From contig NC_008321.1 in NCBI RefSeq assembly GCF_000014685.1, forward strand, positions 434,001 to 498,000: a DNA stretch of 64,000 nt, given 5' to 3'. The stretch comes from Shewanella sp. MR-4. Its GTDB lineage: Bacteria > Pseudomonadota > Gammaproteobacteria > Enterobacterales > Shewanellaceae. This document shows positions 48,078-58,133 of the stretch, piece by piece. Below the pieces are notes generated by a model that had not been told where the DNA came from, did no database searches, and worked only from the letters and a program-made list of their open reading frames with translations. Position 1 is the stretch's first letter; each line of letters begins with the position of its first letter. The position numbers were made by a program, and so were the translations under genes.

Positions 48078-48097
48078 TGTATGAAGTAAGTCATCAA

Positions 48098-51000
48098 ATG
48101 CAAACAAGAATATCTAAAACACTTCTGGCATGTTTCATCCTTTTTGTCTCTGGTCTGAACATGGTTTGGGCCGGTGGATTTGTGCAGCGTGTTTTCACCG
48201 ACAGAGATGGACTAGCCGCCACTAGTATCCGTGGCTTGACCTTAGATGACCATGGTTTCATCTGGGCGGCGACGGAGCAGGGCTTATATCGGGTTAGCAA
48301 TTCTAAGGTCAGACGCATAGACAAAACGGGCAGCGAGTCCCGTCTTGCGGATGATTTCCTCAACTCAGTGGTTAACGTAGGGCAAGACAAGCTGCTGGTG
48401 AGCACCAACGCGGCGCTTTACCTCTACGATATCCGCAACAATCAATTTACCCTGTTTGGCTCCCCCGATTTGTTTCCGCACTTTCCCGGTGGCGCCATGT
48501 TGTCTGCTGCGCGCATGGATGCACAGCATTGGCTATTACTGATTGATAATGGCCAGATTTATCAATATTCGCCTACGACTTCTGAACTCACTCTGGTGAC
48601 TCAACTGGCGGTTAATCGCGATCTGCCTTGGCGCAAGCTATTGGTGCTACCCAATGAGCAAATACTACTGGCGGGGCAATTTGATTTATTGCTGCTGGAT
48701 AAGACAGGTAAAACCTTAAGCAAATATCCTTGGACTGAGTCTATGGGAAGCATTCTCGATATGCTTGAGGATACAAAGCATAGAGTTTGGTTGGCGACGA
48801 GCCGCGGCGTGTATCGGTTTGATCCCAGCTCGCAGCAACTTGAGGCTGTGGCAGAATTACCCGATTGGAGCACAGTGATTGTTGAGGATCCTAAGGGGGC
48901 GTTGTGGTTTGCCAGCCGTTTTGGTCTGTTGAAATGGTCACCTGAGACGCACCAGATTGAGAGTTATCAAGAGGAACTAAAAAAGCAGGCCAATATGGAA
49001 ATCCTCAAGGCCATGCTGTTCGATGACTCAGGCTTAATGTGGGTGGGCGGCTCGGGTGATGGTTTGGCATTGTTGGCATCACAGCCCGATTTTATCTTAG
49101 AGACTTATACGGCAGATAAACCTTATGCGCTGAGCGATGCCATGATTTGGTCGATTCTAGCAGCACCAGAGGGGCTCTGGTTTGGCTCATCCAATGTGAT
49201 GTTTATTGCCAAGGATACTCAGCAAGCTATTGATATTCCGATTGAAGGCTTGCTCTCCCATGAGAGCATTTACGATATCAGAGCATTTTCTGAGCATTAT
49301 TTGCTGGTCTCTACCACTAGTGGTTTGTTTGTAGTCGATAGGACAACCTTAAAGGGACAGAGCTTTGCACAATGGATAAATGGGCAGGATGAATTTAAAA
49401 ACAAGCTGGTTTACCGCACCTATATCGATCCTTTGTTAAAGGGGCGAGTGTGGATTGCCAGTTCCAATGGGCTGTATTTCTGGGAGCTCGGCTTAAAAGC
49501 GCCACAAGCATTTAATATCGATAAGCTCTCTGAAGGGGATGTTGAGCCGAAGCGCCCAGCGATTCGAACCTTGTATCGTGCCTCCGATGGCAAACTTTGG
49601 ATTGGCGGTAAGCGAGTTTTTGGCTATCTAGACGAGGCGAATGAATTCCATGATCAGCGCAGCCTATTTAATGGCTTGAGTGCCATGCCCACCGTTAGCC
49701 ATATCGAAGAAATGTCTCCAGGGATCATGTGGTTTGGCTCCTACGAAAAGGGATTATTCGAGTATCACCTCAATAGCAGTGAACTGGTTTCTCTAACCGC
49801 GCTGTGGCAAGTGAGTTGCAGCTCAGTGTTTTTTATCCAAAAGACGCCTAAAGCCAATCTGGTAGCCTGCGCCGATTCGCTTATCCGCCAAGATATCGCA
49901 ACTGGGCATATCGAAATGTTTAATCAACTCGATGGGTTAATTTCCGATGAAATGAATGAAGGTGCGTATTTTTATTCGCCTGAGTTGGGCTTGTATCTTG
50001 GCACACCGGATGGCGTCATGCACCTCGATGTGGATAAGCTGACCAACCGGATCACCGACGATCATGTGATGCTCGAGTCTGTGTCTGTCTATTACGATAA
50101 CAGTACGGAAGTCTCCCTACTGCCCCAGCCCATGATGCAGATTAAGCCCGATGCCAGCATGGTGAGTTTGCAGATCACAAACCTTGATTATCTCGATGAT
50201 TCGCCGATTCAATTTAAATATCGGCTGCGTTATCAAGGAGAAGATGATAACTACGTACTGCTCCAAGGCGAGTCACAGATAAACCTCGCCGGACTCGCTG
50301 CGGGCGAGTATGGGCTGGAGATTTTAAGCCAAGTGAATGGGATCTGGTCGGATAAACCCTTCGTTTATCCCTTCTATGTTGAGCAACATTGGTGGCTAAC
50401 GCAGGGCTTTAAGGGCATATTACTGTTGGTGTTTTCGATAATTGCCCTGAGTCTGGCCTGGTATCGTCAGCGCCAAGTTCGTACTTTTATGGCGATGAAC
50501 CAAGCGCTGACCGAGAGTGATGATCGCTTGCGCCAGTCGTTGCGCGGCAGCGATTCCGATCTCTGGGAATGGCACCGAGATACCCAGAGCTTTTACCTCG
50601 ATAACCGCGGTTCTGTGCTTGGCAGCCACGCCAATGAGATAGTTGCGACCCTAGAGACGCTTCCAGTCCACCCTGAGGATAGGGGTAAAGCCTTAGCTCA
50701 GTGGAACAGTATGCTGGCGGGGGAAATTGACAGATTTGAGGCTGAATATCGTTATCAGCGTCGCAGTGGTAATTGGGGCTGGTTAAGGGTGCGCGGGCGT
50801 CCTGTGGCTCGTAATAAACAAACCCAAGTTATTGAGCGGGTAGCGGGTATTTATAGTGATATTACCTTACAGCGTCAGCTAGAGGATGAAATCAATCTCC
50901 TCGCTCAAGCCTTTGAGAATACCTCCGAGGGGGTGTTGATCTTAGACGTGGATGAAAACATTCGGGTGGCGAACCATGCGGCGCAGCAAATTATAGGTTC

Positions 51001-52561
51001 GGAGCAGCATAATCTTGTTGGCCAATCATTTTCCCAATTTGTGCAAATGAAGGATGGCCTATCGGCGGAAGTACATCAGTTACTCGGTCAAGACAGTTCG
51101 TGGACGGGGGAACGTGAGTTAGTGGGGCAGAATGGGGTGATTTGCCCCGTATGGCTTAACGTCTCTGTGATGCAATCTGCTAGCGATAGTTCACTGCATT
51201 ATGTCATTGTATTTTCAGATATCACCGAGCGGAAACGTACCGAGGCGGACTTAAGACGACTGGCTAATTATGATGTGTTAACTGGATTGCCGAACCGCTC
51301 TTTATTTTCTTCTAGGTTATTACAGTCGATACAAATGGCGCAGCAAAGCGGTGAAAAGCTGGCGTTGTTATTTTTGGACCTTGATCGATTTAAGCATGTT
51401 AACGACTCCTACGGCCACAGTATGGGCGATGCCTTGTTGGTTGAAGCTTCAAACCGCTTGCAGTCTTGTATCGGCAGTGAGCATTTATTGTGTCGTTTTG
51501 GCGGCGATGAGTTTGTAATCCTGCTTAGAAACGCTAACAATCTCAATGAAATTAACCATATTGCCGAGCGATTACTCGCGCAAATTGTCGCGCCATTCAA
51601 ATTGTTTGGTCGGGAGTTTTACATTTCGACCAGTATCGGCATCAGTATTTGGCCCGATGATGCGGTGCAGCCCGAAGCCTTTATTAAAAATGCCGACCTG
51701 GCCATGTACCACGCCAAGGAAGAAGGGCGCGGCAACTTTAAATATTATTCCTCGGAGCGCAATGCCCAAGCCTTATATCATTTACGCTTGGAGGCGGATT
51801 TACGTAAGGCCATCGAGCGGGAAGAGTTTGAACTCTATTACCAGCCGCAAATTGATATCTTACGGGGCGATAAATTTATTGGGATGGAAGCCTTAATTCG
51901 TTGGCGCCATCCTAAGGAAGGTTACATCCGTCCCGATATTTTTATTAAGGTCGCCGAAGCTTGTGGTTTAGTGGTTGAAATCGACCGCTGGGTATTTCGT
52001 CGAGCCTGTTTAGACGGTGCTAAATGGGTAAAACGTTGTGCCACACAGTTTAAATTGTCGGTGAATATTTCGGCGGTACATTTCCGCCAGCCAGATTTTA
52101 TTGACGGCATAAAGAAAATTTTGGCCGATACACAAATGCCGGCTTCATCCCTCGGGTTAGAAATCACCGAAGGGGTGTTGATGAAGGAAGTGCAAGCGGC
52201 GAAAAGTCACCTTACTCAGCTTAAAGAATTGGGGATTGAAGTCGCTATCGACGACTTTGGCACTGGCTATTCTTCTTTGGCATATTTACGTCATTTTGAT
52301 GTGAACACATTAAAGATCGACCGCTCATTCTTAATTGATATCGCCACCAACTCTGCGGATCAGGCCATTGTCAGTAGTATTATTGAGCTGGCTCGTAACT
52401 TAAAATTAACCGTAGTAGCTGAAGGAGTCGAAACCGTTGAGCAGTTGGAGCAAGTCTTTAGCCGCGGTTGTTATATTGTGCAGGGCTATTACTTTGCAAA
52501 ACCTATGTCGGTCACTGACTTTGAGCGGTATTTATTGCAAAAATGTACGTTGAGCTCTTAA
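48098..52561 (+). CDS. Periplasmic-propeller sensor with PAS, GGDEF and EAL domains
   Basis: A protein of about 1490 residues. Signal peptide (LLACFILFVSGLNMVWA), then a long periplasmic region (about 30-670) with repeated Reg_prop blades (e.g. GFIWAATEQGLYRV, RVWLATSRGVYRF, GLMWVGGSGDGL, KLWIGGKRVFGY), a Y_Y_Y-type domain to about 760, one membrane helix near 771-791, two PAS/PAC units (about 805-930 and 937-1050), GGDEF near 1134 (RFGGDEFVILL, intact) and EAL near 1263 (GMEALIRW, with DDFGTGYSSL). Both c-di-GMP-making and -degrading sites look intact. ATGs at 48077 and 48098 are possible; I prefer 48098 because it begins a good signal. The region upstream is the MITE-like element. Confidence 0.9.
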   Translation: MQTRISKTLLACFILFVSGLNMVWAGGFVQRVFTDRDGLAATSIRGLTLDDHGFIWAATEQGLYRVSNSKVRRIDKTGSESRLADDFLNSVVNVGQDKLLVSTNAALYLYDIRNNQFTLFGSPDLFPHFPGGAMLSAARMDAQHWLLLIDNGQIYQYSPTTSELTLVTQLAVNRDLPWRKLLVLPNEQILLAGQFDLLLLDKTGKTLSKYPWTESMGSILDMLEDTKHRVWLATSRGVYRFDPSSQQLEAVAELPDWSTVIVEDPKGALWFASRFGLLKWSPETHQIESYQEELKKQANMEILKAMLFDDSGLMWVGGSGDGLALLASQPDFILETYTADKPYALSDAMIWSILAAPEGLWFGSSNVMFIAKDTQQAIDIPIEGLLSHESIYDIRAFSEHYLLVSTTSGLFVVDRTTLKGQSFAQWINGQDEFKNKLVYRTYIDPLLKGRVWIASSNGLYFWELGLKAPQAFNIDKLSEGDVEPKRPAIRTLYRASDGKLWIGGKRVFGYLDEANEFHDQRSLFNGLSAMPTVSHIEEMSPGIMWFGSYEKGLFEYHLNSSELVSLTALWQVSCSSVFFIQKTPKANLVACADSLIRQDIATGHIEMFNQLDGLISDEMNEGAYFYSPELGLYLGTPDGVMHLDVDKLTNRITDDHVMLESVSVYYDNSTEVSLLPQPMMQIKPDASMVSLQITNLDYLDDSPIQFKYRLRYQGEDDNYVLLQGESQINLAGLAAGEYGLEILSQVNGIWSDKPFVYPFYVEQHWWLTQGFKGILLLVFSIIALSLAWYRQRQVRTFMAMNQALTESDDRLRQSLRGSDSDLWEWHRDTQSFYLDNRGSVLGSHANEIVATLETLPVHPEDRGKALAQWNSMLAGEIDRFEAEYRYQRRSGNWGWLRVRGRPVARNKQTQVIERVAGIYSDITLQRQLEDEINLLAQAFENTSEGVLILDVDENIRVANHAAQQIIGSEQHNLVGQSFSQFVQMKDGLSAEVHQLLGQDSSWTGERELVGQNGVICPVWLNVSVMQSASDSSLHYVIVFSDITERKRTEADLRRLANYDVLTGLPNRSLFSSRLLQSIQMAQQSGEKLALLFLDLDRFKHVNDSYGHSMGDALLVEASNRLQSCIGSEHLLCRFGGDEFVILLRNANNLNEINHIAERLLAQIVAPFKLFGREFYISTSIGISIWPDDAVQPEAFIKNADLAMYHAKEEGRGNFKYYSSERNAQALYHLRLEADLRKAIEREEFELYYQPQIDILRGDKFIGMEALIRWRHPKEGYIRPDIFIKVAEACGLVVEIDRWVFRRACLDGAKWVKRCATQFKLSVNISAVHFRQPDFIDGIKKILADTQMPASSLGLEITEGVLMKEVQAAKSHLTQLKELGIEVAIDDFGTGYSSLAYLRHFDVNTLKIDRSFLIDIATNSADQAIVSSIIELARNLKLTVVAEGVETVEQLEQVFSRGCYIVQGYYFAKPMSVTDFERYLLQKCTLSS

Positions 52562-52579
52562 GGCTGAGTGTATTCCCTC

Positions 52580-52613
52580 AAGCCGCAGGTACTTTTATTT
52601 GCGGCTTTTTTGC
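52580..52613 (+). terminator. Intrinsic terminator of the GGDEF/EAL gene
   Basis: AAGCCGCA / TGCGGCTT with a 12-base loop and a run of six T in total. Confidence 0.82.
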
Positions 52614-52791
52614 TATTATTTTGAGCTGCGTTCGCGGCGTTTAAGTTAATTATTTGACTTAGGCATAAGATGATGTCGTTTATTTTGTATCCCTTACTCA
52701 CTCATCGGTTCAGATAAAATATCGCTGACGGTTAAATCAATAAATTTGTTAAGATAAGTTGAATTTTTTATCCAATAAAAAGTAGCCCACT

Positions 52792-55008
52792 ATGATGCGT
52801 CGAATATTCGCTTCTGTCTTTTTATGTTTACTGTTAACGCCCTTGTATGCGGCAGAACGGCCTAAGGTCGGGCTGGTGCTCAGTGGTGGTGGCGCTAAAG
52901 GTGCCGCCCACGTTGGCGTACTTAAAATCCTAGAAGAACATCAGATCCCCGTGGACTATATCGCAGGCACCAGTATCGGCGCTTATGTGGCCGGCATGTA
53001 TTCATTGGGTTACAGCGCCAGTGAAGTCGAAGCCATTATGATGGGCGTTGATTGGGATAGCGGTTATTCGGATACCATTCCGCGTAATGTCCTGAGTTAT
53101 CGAGATAAACAGTTACGTGATCGTTACAATATCCCCCTCAACATTGGTTACAACGAGGGTGAAGTCCGAGCTCCGAGTGGTTTGTTGCGTGGACAAACCA
53201 TGTCACAGTTATTACGTCAATCGACCGATCTTGTGCAGCAGTTTGGCGATTTTGATGAGCTAGCCATCCCTTATCGTGCCGTCGCAACCGACCTAGAAAC
53301 CAGTTTACCCGTAGTGCTCAACCATGGCAGTTTAGTCAAAGCCATGCAGGCATCTGCGACTGTGCCGGGTGCGCTGCAGCCGACACAAATCGATGGCAAG
53401 TTATTAGTCGACGGCGGAATAGCCAACAATATGCCCGTTGACGTGGTTAAGGCCATGGGCGCGGACATTATCATTGCCGTGGATATCGGCTCGCCACTGG
53501 TGACCAAAGATAAACTCGATAGCACGATTGCGGTGCTCGATCAGTTATCTAACTTCTTGACCAATGCCAGCACCGAAAAGCAAAAGCAGCTGCTAACAGA
53601 TAGAGACGTGCTGATCCGTCCCGCGATCGATGCCTTAAGCACGACTGACTTTACCATCATGCCTTTGGCCCTCACGCTAGGGAAAGAAGCCGCCAATGGT
53701 CAGCTGGATAAATTGCAGAGCATGAGCGTCAGCGCCGAAGAATATGCAGCCTATGTTGAAGCCAAGAAGGTTAAGGGCAAAAAATTAATGGCGGATGTGG
53801 CGCATCCAATCCAAGAAATTGTGTTCGATAATCAGTCGAAGGTGAGCCTTAACTTATTGAAGGAAACCTTAGATCTCAAAGCCGGCCAAGCCGTGACTAA
53901 GGATGAATTAAACGAAGCGTTAAAACGCATCTATTCCCTTAATAAATTTGAGCGCGTGGATGCCGAATTTATTGAATCCGAAGAAGGCCGCGTGCTGACA
54001 GTGACCACTCGGGCTAAATCATGGGGGCCAAATTACTTCCAACTCGGTTTTAACTGGGAGGACGACTTTAGCACCGAATCGGCCATTAGTTTCGATATGG
54101 CCTATACCATGACCGACTTAACCTTTAATGGCGGTGAGTGGCGCAACGAAGTGAAGCTTGGGTTTGAAAAGCTGTTTGCGACCGAGTTTTATCAACCCTT
54201 GGATAGGGATCAAGATTTTTATAGCCGAGCACGTTATCAATACGATATCCATAACTGGGATCTATACGATAACAATAACCGCGCCCTTATCTTCGACAAG
54301 AAGACCCACACTGTTGAACTGGGCATTGGCTATAACTATGTTTTACAAGGTTTTGTTGAGCTAGGTTTAGTGGCTGAAAAGGGCGTTATCGTTAATGATG
54401 CCTGGTTGATTAAGGATTTCGATTTTAAATCCTATGGCGCTTACTTAAGAGCGGGTTATGACAGTTTAGACAGTATCAGCTTCCCGACATCGGGCAACCG
54501 TATCACCTTAAACGTCTATGTGCGTAACGAAGATTTTGACGATATTGTCGATAACAATGAAAACGAATATAGCGTGCAGATTGAGGCCGATTGGAAGGGG
54601 GCGCTCAGCGTAGGTAATCATGCCTTTGTGGGGAAAGCTTCGGTTGCGACCAACAATAACGATGGGCTTAACACCTTACACTTGTCGGATTTAGGGGGAT
54701 TCTTAAATCTTTCTGGCTATCACAAGGACTCGCTGACTGGCGCCCATAAACTCTTTGGCGCCTTTGTTTATCAGTATGATTTAGGCCGTGATGCCTTAGG
54801 AATGACGGATTATCCGCTCTATTTAGGCTTAAGTTTAGAGGCGGGGAATGTCTGGTTTGAGCGAGATGAAGTCTCACTCTCGGATCTGATTTACGCCTCA
54901 AGCCTATACATAGGCACAGATACCTCCATGGGGCCGGCAGCATTGGGTTTTGGTGTGACCGATATGGGTGATAAATCCATGTATTTATTCATTGGTAAGG
55001 CGTTCTAA
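52792..55008 (+). CDS. Patatin-like phospholipase with outer-membrane barrel (PlpD / type Vd-like)
   Basis: A 738-residue protein with signal peptide (RRIFASVFLCLLLTPLYAAE), then a patatin domain: oxyanion loop GGGAKG near residue 31, nucleophile Ser 61 in GTSIG and catalytic Asp about 207 in DGG. A POTRA-like segment at about 340-410 (ALKRIYSLNKFERVDAEF) leads to a C-terminal BamA/Omp85-type beta-barrel ending YLFIGKAF. This is the layout of PlpD-type self-secreted lipases. Whether the patatin domain stays on the surface or is released cannot be told. A strong hairpin follows. Not cotranscribed with its neighbours, as far as spacing shows. Confidence 0.92.
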   Translation: MMRRIFASVFLCLLLTPLYAAERPKVGLVLSGGGAKGAAHVGVLKILEEHQIPVDYIAGTSIGAYVAGMYSLGYSASEVEAIMMGVDWDSGYSDTIPRNVLSYRDKQLRDRYNIPLNIGYNEGEVRAPSGLLRGQTMSQLLRQSTDLVQQFGDFDELAIPYRAVATDLETSLPVVLNHGSLVKAMQASATVPGALQPTQIDGKLLVDGGIANNMPVDVVKAMGADIIIAVDIGSPLVTKDKLDSTIAVLDQLSNFLTNASTEKQKQLLTDRDVLIRPAIDALSTTDFTIMPLALTLGKEAANGQLDKLQSMSVSAEEYAAYVEAKKVKGKKLMADVAHPIQEIVFDNQSKVSLNLLKETLDLKAGQAVTKDELNEALKRIYSLNKFERVDAEFIESEEGRVLTVTTRAKSWGPNYFQLGFNWEDDFSTESAISFDMAYTMTDLTFNGGEWRNEVKLGFEKLFATEFYQPLDRDQDFYSRARYQYDIHNWDLYDNNNRALIFDKKTHTVELGIGYNYVLQGFVELGLVAEKGVIVNDAWLIKDFDFKSYGAYLRAGYDSLDSISFPTSGNRITLNVYVRNEDFDDIVDNNENEYSVQIEADWKGALSVGNHAFVGKASVATNNNDGLNTLHLSDLGGFLNLSGYHKDSLTGAHKLFGAFVYQYDLGRDALGMTDYPLYLGLSLEAGNVWFERDEVSLSDLIYASSLYIGTDTSMGPAALGFGVTDMGDKSMYLFIGKAF

Positions 55009-55014
55009 TTACCC

Positions 55015-55049
55015 CGAAGGGCATAACTGAGGTTATGCCCTTCGTTTTT
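55015..55049 (+). terminator. Intrinsic terminator of the patatin gene
   Basis: CGAAGGGCATAAC / GTTATGCCCTTCG with loop TGAG, followed by five T. Confidence 0.9.
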
Positions 55050-55218
55050 ATCAACAGTACATAATTCCCGTGTAGCTTCAAAACCGCAGTTATACTCGTT
55101 TGCTGAAATATCAATAAGTGTCATAACCTTTTACAAAATCTTGCTACAGCCTGACAGGGCAAAATGCTAAGGTTTTGCGGGATAAAATAACAACTTTAAA
55201 CGGAAGCTGAGGAAAACA

Positions 55219-57261
55219 ATGAAGAAGATTAGCACACTGGCGCTGGGGATTGCCTTGAGCCTAGGTTTAGCCGCTTGCAGCAGCGAGCCTAAGACTGAAG
55301 TCGCCGCGGTTTCTGGCATTGAATTACAAAACTTTGATGCCTCAGTTCGCCATCAAGACGATTTCTACTACAGCGTGAACGGCAAATGGTTAGCGAATAC
55401 GCCCATTCCAGCCGACAAATCTAACTATGGCGCATTCTCTGTGCTGTACGATCAAAGCCAAGATGCATTGAAGAAAATCATCGATGCCGCCGCTGCGCAA
55501 AAAGATGCCGCACCTGGCTCGAATAATCAAAAAATCGGTGACTTTAACGCCAGTTTTATGAACACCGATTTGCTCGAAACCTTAGGTGTGACCCCGCTTA
55601 ATCCACTATTGGCCGATATCGCAGCGGTGAAAACCCACAGCGAATTACCTGCGGTAATGGGCAAATTACTCACCAGCGGCTCAGGCATTCCTTTTGGTTT
55701 TTACGTGAACAACGACGCTAAAAACTCTACCCAATATGCGGTGTATTTAAGCCAGTCAGGCTTAACCCTGCCAGATCGTGATTACTACTTAAAAGATGAC
55801 GCTAAGTTTGTCGCTAACCGCCAAGCGATGGCGAAATATGTGACCGATATTCTGACCGAAGCGGGCTACAAGAATGCCAAGCGCGCGGCGAAAAACGTGG
55901 CCGACATCGAGATGATGATCGCTAAGAGCCAGTGGAGCCGTGTTGAATCTCGCGATGCGAACAAGGCTTACAACAAGCTGAGCCGTGCTGAGCTGCAAAA
56001 GCTGACCGGCAAGTTTGATATCGATGCCTTTGCGACCAGTGCGGGCCTTGGCGATAAAGTGACTGACATCATCGTGCGTCAGCCATCTTATTTCGAAAAA
56101 TTAGGCGCTAACTTTGATGCCTTCCCCGTTTCTGCTTGGCAGGATTACTTAACGTTCCACTTAGTGGATAGCTATGCCGAGCTACTCAGCAAAAACTTTG
56201 TTGACCTAAACTTTGCCTTCAAGAGCAAAACCTTGATGGGTATCGAAGAGCAACAACCACGCTGGAAAAAGGCTGTGGATGGCGCCGACCAAGTGATTGG
56301 CGAGTTAGTGGGTGAAGAGTATGTGAAGCAATACTTCAAGCCAGAAGCCAAAGCCCGCATGGAAACCATGATCAAAAACCTGATCAAGGGCTTTGAAGTC
56401 AGTATCAATGAACTCGAGTGGATGACGCCTGAAACTAAGGTCGCCGCACAGGAAAAACTGTCTAAATTTACCTATAAAATCGGCTATCCAGACAAATGGA
56501 AAGACTACACTGCGCTAGAGATCAAGCCTGATGAGCTGGTGGGCAACTATATGCGTTACGCCCAGTTTGAATATCAAGACATGATCAACAAGCTTGGTAA
56601 GCCTATTGATCGTACCGAGTGGCATATGACGCCACAAACAGTGAACGCCTATTACAGCCCTGTAAGTAATGAAATCGTGTTCCCTGCCGCGATTCTGCAA
56701 CCACCATTCTTCAATATGGATGCCGATGATGCGGTGAACTACGGTGGTATCGGTGCGGTGATTGGCCACGAAATCAGCCATGGTTTCGACGACCAAGGCG
56801 CTAAGTACGATGGCGATGGCAACCTGCGTGACTGGTGGTCGGATAAAGACCGTGAAGAGTTCCAAAAACGTGGTAAGCAACTGTCTGCGCAGTATTCTGG
56901 CTATGAAGCCCTGCCAGGTAAGTTTGTAAACGGTGATTTAACCTTAGGCGAAAACATCGGTGACTTAGGCGGTTTAACGGTAGCGGCGCGTGCCTACGCG
57001 ATGAGCTTAAATGGTAAGCCTGCCCCAGTGCTGGATGGTTTAACGGGCGAGCAGCGTTTCTTCGTCGGTTGGTCACAGGTATGGCGCCGCAATTACCGTG
57101 ATGAAGAGTTAGGTCGTCGTCTGCTGACGGATCCGCATTCACCTAGCCACTACCGCGCTATGGGTACGCCTCGCAATATCGAAGCCTTCTACAAAGCCTT
57201 CGAGATGAAAGAGGGCGATAAGATGTACTTAAAACCAGATGAGCGCGTTAAAATCTGGTAA
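55219..57261 (+). CDS. M13-family zinc metallopeptidase, lipoprotein
   Basis: A 680-residue neprilysin-like peptidase (PepO type). An N-terminal lipoprotein signal ends in the lipobox LAAC (Cys 20). Mature start HQDDFYYSVNGKWLANTPIP is typical. The zinc site is GHEISHGFDDQGA (His about 517), with the third ligand in NIGDLGGLTVA and the conserved SPSHYRAMGTPRN near the C-terminus, ending in IW. It should cleave small peptides in the periplasm or at the outer membrane. An IS element now lies directly downstream, before the gene's terminator. Confidence 0.95.
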   Translation: MKKISTLALGIALSLGLAACSSEPKTEVAAVSGIELQNFDASVRHQDDFYYSVNGKWLANTPIPADKSNYGAFSVLYDQSQDALKKIIDAAAAQKDAAPGSNNQKIGDFNASFMNTDLLETLGVTPLNPLLADIAAVKTHSELPAVMGKLLTSGSGIPFGFYVNNDAKNSTQYAVYLSQSGLTLPDRDYYLKDDAKFVANRQAMAKYVTDILTEAGYKNAKRAAKNVADIEMMIAKSQWSRVESRDANKAYNKLSRAELQKLTGKFDIDAFATSAGLGDKVTDIIVRQPSYFEKLGANFDAFPVSAWQDYLTFHLVDSYAELLSKNFVDLNFAFKSKTLMGIEEQQPRWKKAVDGADQVIGELVGEEYVKQYFKPEAKARMETMIKNLIKGFEVSINELEWMTPETKVAAQEKLSKFTYKIGYPDKWKDYTALEIKPDELVGNYMRYAQFEYQDMINKLGKPIDRTEWHMTPQTVNAYYSPVSNEIVFPAAILQPPFFNMDADDAVNYGGIGAVIGHEISHGFDDQGAKYDGDGNLRDWWSDKDREEFQKRGKQLSAQYSGYEALPGKFVNGDLTLGENIGDLGGLTVAARAYAMSLNGKPAPVLDGLTGEQRFFVGWSQVWRRNYRDEELGRRLLTDPHSPSHYRAMGTPRNIEAFYKAFEMKEGDKMYLKPDERVKIW

Positions 57262-57300
57262 CCCATAGGTTTGTCTCGTCCTAAGATAGGTTGACAGTTT

Positions 57301-58104
57301 TTAGGCCAGCTCCAGTAGCTGGCCTTTTCTATTGTGCACCTGATTAGGGGTTGCCATATTCAAACTCAGATGCGGTCTCATATCGTTGTATATTGCTATC
57401 GATTCTCTAACAAGTATCTTCAGCTCCGCAAATGTCCTACATCGGTGCAGTAAAAACTCCTGCTTCAGTATGCCATTTACTCTTTCTGCTAATGCATTTT
57501 GGTAGCAATCATAACCATCCGTCATTGACGGCTGGATTTGGCTCGCCTGAAGCGCATTCTGATAAACGGCTGAGCAGTACTGTAAGCCTCTGTCTGAGTG
57601 ATGCACCGCGTTGCCGATATAGCGCTTATCTTTTATGGCCATTTTTAACGCTTTCACCACACTCTCGGCTTTCATGTCTTTACTCACGTGATGACCGACT
57701 ATTTTACGAGAACTGGCATCGGTGATCAGTGACAGGTAGTGCACACCTTGGTCTGACTCAAGATAGGTGATATCACTGACCAGTACATGCCCTGCATCAT
57801 GCAGTCCTTCCTCTTTCAGCAGATTAGGATGCTTCTTCATCCAGTGTTTGCTGAACGTGGTTTTGGTGTAGCTTTTCTTCGGTTTAACCAGTAAACCTTC
57901 ACTTCTCAAATAGGTAAAGAACCCATCTCGCCCGAGTTTAATATCGTGCTCAACCAGCTTGGATTTTATCAACGTGTAGAGCTTACGGGCCCCTAACCTT
58001 GGCATATATTTACGCCAGTACTGGACCCAGTCTTTGATGACCGATAGCTCAGCTCTACGACTTTCCATTCGAGCAACTGCCTGATAAATACCTTGCCTCG
58101 ACAT
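57301..58104 (-). CDS. IS3-family transposase OrfB
   Basis: A 267-residue DDE integrase-type protein. The N-terminal half has the HTH_21 region (NLAAACRAAGMSRQGIYQ begins in the overlap), and the catalytic core has Asp in SDITYLES, Asp in HHSDRGLQYC and Glu in ALAERVNG, 35 residues apart, the D-D(35)E pattern. The open frame continues upstream into orfA, so the working enzyme is probably an OrfAB fusion made by -1 frameshifting; the ATG at 58104 is only an internal start. Confidence 0.92.
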   Translation of the reverse strand: MSRQGIYQAVARMESRRAELSVIKDWVQYWRKYMPRLGARKLYTLIKSKLVEHDIKLGRDGFFTYLRSEGLLVKPKKSYTKTTFSKHWMKKHPNLLKEEGLHDAGHVLVSDITYLESDQGVHYLSLITDASSRKIVGHHVSKDMKAESVVKALKMAIKDKRYIGNAVHHSDRGLQYCSAVYQNALQASQIQPSMTDGYDCYQNALAERVNGILKQEFLLHRCRTFAELKILVRESIAIYNDMRPHLSLNMATPNQVHNRKGQLLELA

Positions 58105-58133
58105 ACCCGCAGCACGACATGCGGCAGCGAGGT

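Noticed and set aside
48059..48097. TTG start of the GGDEF/EAL gene at 48059
   Set aside because: It lies within the terminal repeat of the MITE-like element, and the signal peptide starts properly at 48098.
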